DNA of 64,000 nt from positions 6,649,614-6,713,613 of the forward strand of contig NC_053120.1 of the NCBI RefSeq assembly GCF_010015445.1. Reading direction: 5' to 3'. The position numbers and the translations under genes are program-made. Of the stretch, positions 50,101 to 59,900 are shown piece by piece. Source of the stretch: Perca fluviatilis (Eukaryota; Chordata; Actinopteri; Perciformes; Percidae). Position 1 is the first letter of the stretch; every line of letters starts with the position of its first letter. Under the pieces are notes generated by a model. The model saw only the letters and a program-made list of their open reading frames with translations, was not told the DNA's origin and did not search any database.

Positions 50101-53100
50101 TGTCTCCTAAAAAAACGTTCACACACCAAACTCTCTTCTTAATTTTGTTCAAGGGGAAACAAATTTTCCCCCAGATTCTCCCAGTTTGTTTCAACACTTC
50201 CTTGTACCAGCAACTGGCGCACGTTGTGAAACGGCAAAAGTTTTTTTCATAAAAAGACAATGGGTTAAAATCCTCCATTGCCAAAAGCTGTCAGAGCATG
50301 GATAAAAGTCCCGCAAAGCAATTTGAAATGTAAATAAACAGAAATACAACTGTGAATCACGTTCTACGGACACTTTGTTAAAATATACAGTCATACAGCT
50401 GTTAATACGCAGACATTAGAGTGTAACCTCATATATTGATATTAATATAATATCGATATATTGCCCAGCCCTATGTGTGATAAATGTTGTCTTCTTGTCC
50501 CAGGGTGTCTGACAGAGTGGGATGATATCCGTTGCTGGTATCGTGCAGATGTGGGACAGGTGGTCAACGTCTCGTGTGCTGATGCTTCCCAGCTGTTTGC
50601 TAATAACCAAGGTAACTAACTCACTTCAACTCACCTTTCACACTTCCTGTCTTTGTTCTATATATATTTCCTGTTTGTATCTCACTTCTGGTTAGATTGA
50701 TTAGACAGAGTAGGTCTAGACCACACTCTATAATTTACAAAGACCCAACAATTCCAGTAATTCCCCCAAGAGCAAGTATTTAATGTGACAGTGGCGATGA
50801 AAAACTCCCTTTTAGGGAGAAACCTCAGACAGACCCAGGGTCTTGGTAGGCAGTGTCTGACGGTGCCGGTTGGGGGTGTGATGAAGAGTGGCAATAATAG
50901 TCACAATAAAGATAATGGAACTATGACTAGAAATAGCAGTTGTAGTAGTTCATGGCATAGCAGGGCACTGCAGGGCATAGCAGGACGTAACAAGACGTAG
51001 CAGGGCACTGTAGAGCGTAGCGGGGTGTAGCAGGGTGTAGCATGGCATAGCAGGGCGCGGAGCAGGACCACTGCTACAGCTGCAACCATGATTTAGGTGC
51101 CACCCTAATCCAAGGAGGGTTAGTCAACCTGAAGGCCTGTGTCCCGCAGCGCGTTGGTGCATTTTTTTTTTCAACCTTTTGCTATGCATTAGCCGCATCA
51201 GTAAAGGCTTCTTTTAACATTTTCTTCAATAAGAGTGCCTTGGTTTTCATGTTGGTCTGATCACCTTTCACACAGCTAGGGGACAGATGCAGCCACCTAC
51301 AGGCAGAAATGCATTAATAAACTGCGTACAGTCGCTCAGTCTCCATGGGGCCATTTAAAGATAACTCCTTCTGTTTAGTATAGGCTTTCCAAATACCAAG
51401 AAACACATTTTGATATTTTGACATTTTGGTTGTATTGTTTCAATTTCAGGGGCTCTTTAAATCCCTTTTTTTATTATCTTATATTTCATGTTATGCAACT
51501 CATGTTTGCTCTGTTATCCTTTGAGGGATTTTAATAATTATACATTGAAATTATCTTTTGTCGTCCACATTTTAACTTTTTAATTTTAATTTTGGGGCAG
51601 CAGAAATGTTTTTATTAGCTCTGTTTGAGGCTGTGGAAATGATGCAGAATGCAGAAATAATTATTAATCCTGCCAACAGAAAATCTTTTTTTTATCCTTT
51701 TTATCCATCCTGCTTGTGCCTCAGCTGTATTTCCTGCGTTGATGTTGTCAGTCAATAATCTGTCTTAAGGCCATGTTGACTTTTGGGTTTGTGAAACTGG
51801 AGGAAAGATTTTTCAGAAGCCAAAAAACAGGCAGATACAATTTGTCTAGCATGTTGAAATTATGCTCAGTTCATCCCTCGTTCAGTTTACAGCTCAGCAA
51901 AGTGACCAGGTAATATTTACATATCTCTTAGGACCAGTGTTATGCTTTTGCTGAGTGGTTTACGGCGACTGGACCTTTTTTATTACGTGGATTACGCAAA
52001 CTCATCTCCTGTGTCTGAACTTGGCTGCAGAGAGAGCTGCGTACCCTCCTCGCTGTTTACATAACCCCCACCTTCTTCAGACCCCTGTCTCATCCAGCTG
52101 GCTGGTCTAAAGAAGACTAAATAAGCCCTGAATCTCTCATGAACCATACAGTGTCTAAAGGAGAGATATAGATGCAACCGAAATTATAGAAAAATGTTTT
52201 TCTGGACATGTGGGAGACAAAACGATGACATAAAAATCTGTGTGTTGTCACAAACAGACCCAGTGGAAATGTAGGAGTGGAAGAAGAGGCAATAAAAAAA
52301 AAAATACCCTGACCATGCAGAACTTATTTGTTACAAACAAAACTTAAGGGATCTTAATTAAAATGTTTGTTAAAGCTATAGTGCGCTGTTTCGGTCTCCC
52401 CATGAAGAATTCTAAGTAATGACAACAAAACTGAGGACACGTCCACATGATACAAGCCTTCCGTGATCGCGCACCAACCCCACCCCTCCTCCACGTAGTC
52501 GCTAGTAGCCAAGGAGGACACAGAAGAGTAAAAAAACATGATGGACTCTTCAGAAGGTCATTATCTTCACTCGAGTTTCTGCGCGCAAAAGTCGCCGGGC
52601 GACACAATCTTCTGAACATAGCCATACTGAGAACTACAGAGAGAGTTGTGTGGAGCTGAGAATTTTGTAACCCTCATATTGCAACTCTATCTACACATTA
52701 CTATTACTGTATGTTTATATAGGCTACAACGTATTTGCAACAGCAAATATGTTTCAAATGAAATATAATGCCGATTGGATTACGTTTTCTATCATCATAG
52801 TGAGCAAATGTTAATTAATTAATTAAGTTAAAAAACTATTATAATTTCCTTTCCATAAATAAATAATTTGCACCACAAATTGATACAGAAAAGGCACGAA
52901 TTGTTGCAGAAAAATTCACCAGAATGCAGAAATTGAAGTGTTTGACGCTCAAAATTTCAATTTTGCTCAAAAGTGGAGATCTCAAACCCTGCAATGTTGA
53001 ACCCCAAAGTTACGCCCTTGACTCCTACCCTTTCTGTAAAACACCCCCGATGTTGTTGGAAACACAGAGTGGTCGAAGTCCAGACTCTTGCTGTATGTCA

Positions 53101-56081
53101 GTCAGTGTTGCTGAATTACTTTTCAGTAGCCGTAGAGAGCATGTGCAGTATGTGGGATGCTGGGATGTAGAAATGATGCAGCAGTGAGAATGAAAGACAA
53201 CACAAAGCAGGGAAAAAGAAGGAGGAGAAAGAAAAAAAAAAAAAACAGCAGGGAAAGTCAAGCGTTATCCTTAAGGAGGATCAGGAGGCGGAGGTTGCTG
53301 CTGATGACCTCATAACTCAGAGTTAGTGGGTTCCTGGACCCCACTGGATTTCCTCCTCCACAGACTACCCAGATAAGTCAAGTGCTGTAGCTGTGCAGTT
53401 AGATCCGGCCTATCCAACAGGAGGCTGCAAGCAGAGAAAATAATGAATTGGAAAATCAAAGGGTTCACTGTGAGAGCCAAGAGCTTGAGGAAGGAATTGG
53501 CGCTGCTTGTTAAGCCTGGCGGTATGAGCACTAGTGCCCTCCCCGGAGCCTCGGCCTTCAACCTGCTTTCACATTCCAACCATTCACCCGCCGACGCCGC
53601 GGCTACAGGCCTGCAGGCTCTACACGCCACCTTATACTGAGGCTAATGCAGCTGGATATCGGTAAAACCACCCACAATTCAAGCCCCCACACTGTGCCCG
53701 GCTGTGCTGAGGAGGCTGGACGGGCATATTCACATCACGAAACCTGAAATCGGTTATTTTTTTTCACTGTAAACTTTTCATCCTCCGTCTTGTGAACACA
53801 GAGATTCACACAGAAAACGCTGATGACCTCGCCACGGAGCTCGGTTAGCGGAGTGAGCGCTGTCATTCTAACTCCAGGCCATAGTGGGAGAACATGGCTG
53901 CCTCATATGAATTCATCGTTTACAGCCTTCACCTGTGTTACCTCAAGCTTTTAGTAGGAATAGCTTTCATATTTTTGTTATAGTTTTGGGAACCAAAGTT
54001 GAACACCTCCTTAACTCCACATTCAGTCAAGTTCTGTGAAGGATAGGAACAGGGAATATGTACTGATATTACATTTGAAAAAGAGATTAGTTCTGTTGTA
54101 AAAGCCAGTTTCTTCCAGCTGAAGTCATGCACTACCTGCTGCGCAACGATATCAAAAGAGTTATACATGCTTTTATTATGTCTCAGTTAGACTGTAACTC
54201 TTTAAATGTTGGATTGGATCAGTCAGAAATCTTTATTTGTGTCATTTTTAGGCCCTTGTTTTAGACAGGAAAGCTTAGACTTGAAAGGGGAGAGAGGGGG
54301 GAAATGACATGCAGCAAAGGGGCCGCAGGTCGAAACCGAACCCGCGGCCGCTGCGTCGAGAACTGAGCCTCTGTATATGGGCGCACATTCTACCAGGTGA
54401 GCTACCCAGGCGCCCCAGCAGCTCGGCTTTTAACTGGGACTAAAAGCCAATGGGGTAAGCTTCGCTTCAGAACTCGAGCCATCTATGGCGCCATTTTGTT
54501 GCTACCTGGCCATCACCTCCTGTTAGCATTCAGCTGACCGCCATTTTTTTTTACGTCACTTGACAGCGAATAACTTTACATCTGAAGCATTTAAAGACTC
54601 TATTTGTCCGTTGTTTATTTCTAAAGAAACACAACAATGTATAAAAGGCTCCATTACCTTGTACCTCACGTGTCACATAGTAGAGGAATTACCGTATAGT
54701 ACAGGATAAGCTTGCAGGCAGTTTGGCTTACATGAGCTGTTTAGGATTAATTACTAATGTTAACTAGCATTTTCGTTAGCATTAATTAGCCTGTGCCTAT
54801 GTTATCTCCTTACATATACCTACACTCTCCTTCTCTGTAAGATTGGGAATGATTGAGATTTCTGTTGGTGCAGCTACCAGAAGACTTCCAACTTTCAGAC
54901 ACGTTGCTCACGTCACATTCTCTCAGTTGGAGGCTGAGCAGTAAAGCTGGCCATCACTGGAAAAGTGCTTCGAAATAGCCTTCACTGGTCTCCGTCCAGA
55001 GCAACGGGGTCTGTTGGTCCATTATATACTGTCTATGCTAAAAGCGTGACCACAATTACCCCTAGTTTTAGCCTCGCTCGACTGGCTTCCTGTCCGTTTC
55101 AGGATTGATTTTAAAATTGCGTTGTTTGTTTTTCCAATCAGATGCTCCTGATCCAGCCTTTTCAGTGGCAGCTCCAAATCTCTGGAACAGTTTACCTATT
55201 CATATAAGAACTGCTCGGACCGCTGTGCGTAAGTAATAATAATAAAGTAATAATTGTTTAATTAATAATTAAATAATTAAGACCCACTACTATTCGTTGG
55301 CTTTCACTTCAAGTTGAGCTTTGACATCTTGACCTTTTTCTACAGTTGGTTACTTTGTATTGTGTATTGTTTTTGCATATTATCCTTTTTTTTTACACTT
55401 TGGTCAACTATGGTTGTTTTTTAACAGCCTATATAAATAGAATTGAACTAAACTGCACTGAACTGACATCTACTTGACTCAGCGTGCTACAATTCTAGCT
55501 CGCGACTAGCTAACTCGCTTTCCAAGTGCACCATTCTAGGTTATAGAATTTAGCCCAATTTAGCGCTATTAAATCCAATCGTTACACTCGTAAAGTGCAT
55601 TGCAATCAAATCAGATGTGTCCGTACAGAGGATTTTACTGATGTCAATAGAAGATGTTTGTTCACAGTATTGATCCCAACAAACTACCTTGGTCATGTAG
55701 AATGAGCAGTTTGACAGCAAACAGTAGTGTTTACCCACAAATCAATTGGACTTAAAGTGGAATCACATACTGGACAATCTCTGTTGTACAGGCTCTGAAA
55801 GTGAAAAAACATGTCTGCATGCACGTTGCACTAATGTTTACCGTGGCAGCTCAGTGTTTCTCAGCTCAGAAGTATTGTAGCAGCAGAGCTATGAATGAGG
55901 CGAGTGTGCATGCAGGCATGATTCATTATCTTTCATTTATTGTCGTTAATTTTTTTATTTCAATCAAATATCTGACAATCAGATTTGGATTATAAAAGTG
56001 TAATTTGCAGGACGGAAATCAAACTAAGTAAATGCTGATTGTTTTTATACCTCAAGAGACTGTCTCTCTCACACATGCATT

Positions 56082-56116
<35 letters not shown>

Positions 56117-56812
56117 CAGCTTATTTTTAATATACAGTAACTTTCTTTCACATTAAACTTATTTTGAAACATTGCTTGTCACTGTATTTTGTTTGTTATT
56201 TTGGCAAAAATCAATATAAATAAAATAAATAAGTCAATATATATAAAGGTGACCTCTCTGTCTTACCTTGACTTTATGTTTGCCAAATGTGTACGGTATA
56301 ACAGCATATACCATGACACCATACCTTCTGTCCTTGAGGTAAATATAATAATTTGATAGAAGCTCTCCAGTGTAACAGACCAAAAATCACTATTAAATTC
56401 ATGCCTTAGTTAGCAGCTAGCATTCATGATCATCAATCAAATTACTTAATATCTTGATTCATCCGACCAGACGGTGACAATAATTAACCTTTTTGTTGCT
56501 TTCCAAACGCAAGTAAAAAAAATTTAAAAAAAGGGAGAAAAAGCAATTGTCTCTAAACTTTCGGCAGATTAGATCCAAGACCTGACCTCTGTCAGGTGAA
56601 TGGCAGGGCTGGCTGTTGTTCAGCGTGTATTAGTGCTCTCACACGTTTGTCGTGTTCACAGGAGGCTGCGTCTCCAGGGGCTCACATCATTAACAGGCAG
56701 ATGGAGTTATAGTGCAGCCCATTGAATCCTAATGAAGAGCTGTGGCGTTATTTCACTTCTGAGAAATACCAGCGTCTGGACTCATGTGTATACATGTAAT
56801 TATAGCTGTGTC

Positions 56813-56859
<47 letters not shown>

Positions 56860-56899
56860 GTGCTATAAGAGTGATGAGTGTTTGTATTTGTATTCTTCT

Positions 56900-56991
<92 letters not shown>

Positions 56992-59900
56992 CAACATATC
57001 CTTTCAGTTTGCAGGAATATGGCCACCTCTTCCAAGTTTTCTATTTTACTTTATACACCTCTGGCCGTTACACACAGCTTTCCTTTACTTCCTTTAACTA
57101 AGCTTTTTATGAACTTGCCTTTCTGCATTAACATTAAGTGGTCTCTCTCTGTGATCACTTTTAAAGGGACGCTATGCAGTTTTGGCAATTTCTTCGCTGT
57201 TTTCCCGCTTTTTGCTAGCAGGTTACTCTATGGAGCTCCCCCTACAGCTTCGGAATAGGTATTTGGCAGCTCCAATGTTTATGTTTGTGTCTGACTCGCT
57301 TGGTCAGTTTGCTGTTTCCTCTCTCTGTTCCTCCGACAACGCTTTCCTAGCTTTCTGCTTCTTTTTGCCGGCTCAACCATGACGATAGTGTGAAAAACTC
57401 CATCGCAACCTTGTTAGCCGGTTCCTGAATGGGCGTATGTGTGCAGTGCCGTGAAGCAATTTGTTACATCGTGAGACCTGATATCACGCGATACTTCCTG
57501 ACGCTGAGGCCGCCGGCTCGACGGCCAAAAGTTGCAAGGGTGGTTTTTCCGCTCACAGGCGCTAGGGGGAAGCGAGACGACCACCATTCAACCAGAAAAA
57601 AGTCAGATAACCATTCCAATGACTCCGAAGCTGTTCAGTTAAGGTAAATTAAGCTAAACAAAACTGCATAGTTCCCCTTTAAGTTCTTTGTTGTATTGTC
57701 CCAATCAGTTTTGTTATGTCAATGTTAAAAAGGACATACTTATGGCCATGTAATTCATCTGACTCTGACAATTCTGCTACCACCCCGATGCAATCGAGGT
57801 GCTCCAAGCAGTAAACATTTGCAGTTAACGTTCCAGAAACAATGTGCAGTTTTTCAGAATAATCCACTGACCTCAACGTGGACAGTGCTTTGGAGACAAT
57901 TTCTTCAGCGGAAAATTGGTCTTTTTATTTTTCCATCATCACAAACAAAATTACTTTCACTTCAATTTCCTGTCTGTCTGTTGTCCAGTGCAGGTCAAAC
58001 ACCAGGGAAGAGAGGAACCATCAGAGTCTTTAATCTCTGTCGCTCTGTTTACATTTCCTTGCATGTCTGAAGTCTCCGGTCCAGACTTTCCCATTCAAAT
58101 TGAAATTTTGAAATTAAATAACTCTTCCACTACAGTGGTTTTCGCGGGTGACTAATAAGAGCCACATCTCTCGCTCTTCACTGGTTTAGGTTTTTACATT
58201 TGATGTCTGTGTATTACATCCTCTTCTAGATTTCTCAGCCTCCCCTGGTTTCTTGTTGTTGGCGTCTCCTCTGTCCGTACCGTATACCACTGATAGGTTT
58301 ATGTGTTTTTATTAAGGTTACGTCTACAGGAACTGCACTGAGCATGGATGGTCCGAGCCCTACCCCTCCTATGACGAGGCCTGCGAGTTCACAGAGTACG
58401 AAGCGACAGATCCAGAGGTAGATGTTTTAGCCGGGTTATCTCTGTACATTATTCTTCAGGGAAACTAACTGTAAGTGTATTCTCATTAGGATGTTTTGTC
58501 TGTTGGGTTGCCTTTATAACTGTTATAAGATATGTGATATGTTGAAGATGCCAAAGCATATTTTTTATCAGTATAAGCATGACTACTGGTGGAAACTTGA
58601 GGACTCATCAGACAAGATATCTGTTCTCTGCTGTAGACTGGCTAACATACAATTTTTTTTCAGATGATGCCCTCTGTTCTCACTAAGGGACTTCAATTAA
58701 TTAATTCAACCTTGATTTTGACTTGAAAGATCACTAAGGGACGGCCCTCATTTGCAATGACATCGAGTAATTACAAAGACAACAAACCAACAACAGAAAA
58801 GAATACACCATCATACTGGAAGGAAGATAAAAAGACAATAAAACTTTAAAACTTTCTGAACTGAAGAATTGATGAATACAATGTGATTAATACATTAGGA
58901 TAATATGGATGCAAAAGAAAGTACAATTATGTAAAGCAAGTTTAAAACCAGATTTCTAAATTGTACATGACATGTTATTTTAAGCAGGCGTTATAATAAA
59001 CGATTGACACTGAGACATCAACGTGAACTCTTCGAGACTTTCATCACTGGAAACATGACAACAAAATGTCCTAAATATATGTCTTCCTGAAATGTGCCGT
59101 CTTGCTGTGGAGCAAATATTGACTCTCCTCTCTAAGTAGCAAAAGAGGAAGTGGTGATGTTGTCCTAGAAAGTCTTTGGCAGGAGGTTGAGATGATTGAA
59201 GTGCCTTTTCATACTGAGGTGAGAAAAGCTTTGAGATCCGTCGGAGTCAGTTGAATGCAAATACACTTATAGCTTTAAAAGATGACCTGGGTTGCAGTTG
59301 CATAAAGTGCAAGTGAAGAATGAGGCATTACCCACCCAGTGCAGAAACAAATTTAAAAATAGTTCACAGGCACAAGGAGTTTCTACATGACAAGATGTGT
59401 CATCATCGGAACACAAAGTTCACTAAATGTCCGGCACATGTCTTGTCAGACTCAGCTGTTACTCAATTGTTGTTTTCCAAACTCTGCACAGAAGAACGTG
59501 CAGGATGTAGTCAGCTTTCTTCACTTTCGCATTCCAACACATTCAAATCAAGTTGGTCACAGCAATCCTGCAGCATTCTTCATAGAAAACGCTAGAAAGA
59601 CATGCCACATTCACCTTGTTGAACCAATTTACTCAAGTTAAAGCTAACTTTCATGCACATGCCAACATTTACTGCCTCCACAAAATGTGTTGAAAGTTCA
59701 GTCTGAAGTCTTCAGACATTTTAAAATGCAGCTCAGTGTTCACATCACATCAATTAGCACTTGTATGGGTGAGTGTTAAGAGTGTGTGTAAGTGAGTGAG
59801 CAGTTCATAGTTAATATGTACATGCTAATATCGGTTTATTTCTTTTGTCTTTTTTTTGCATTTCAGACAACATACTTCTCCAACTTCAAACAGGTGTACA

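Noticed and set aside
54296..54417. tRNA gene on the minus strand (A- and B-box-like sequences)
   Set aside because: The spacing between boxes is far too long for a tRNA and a non-tRNA tail follows, so it is called a SINE.
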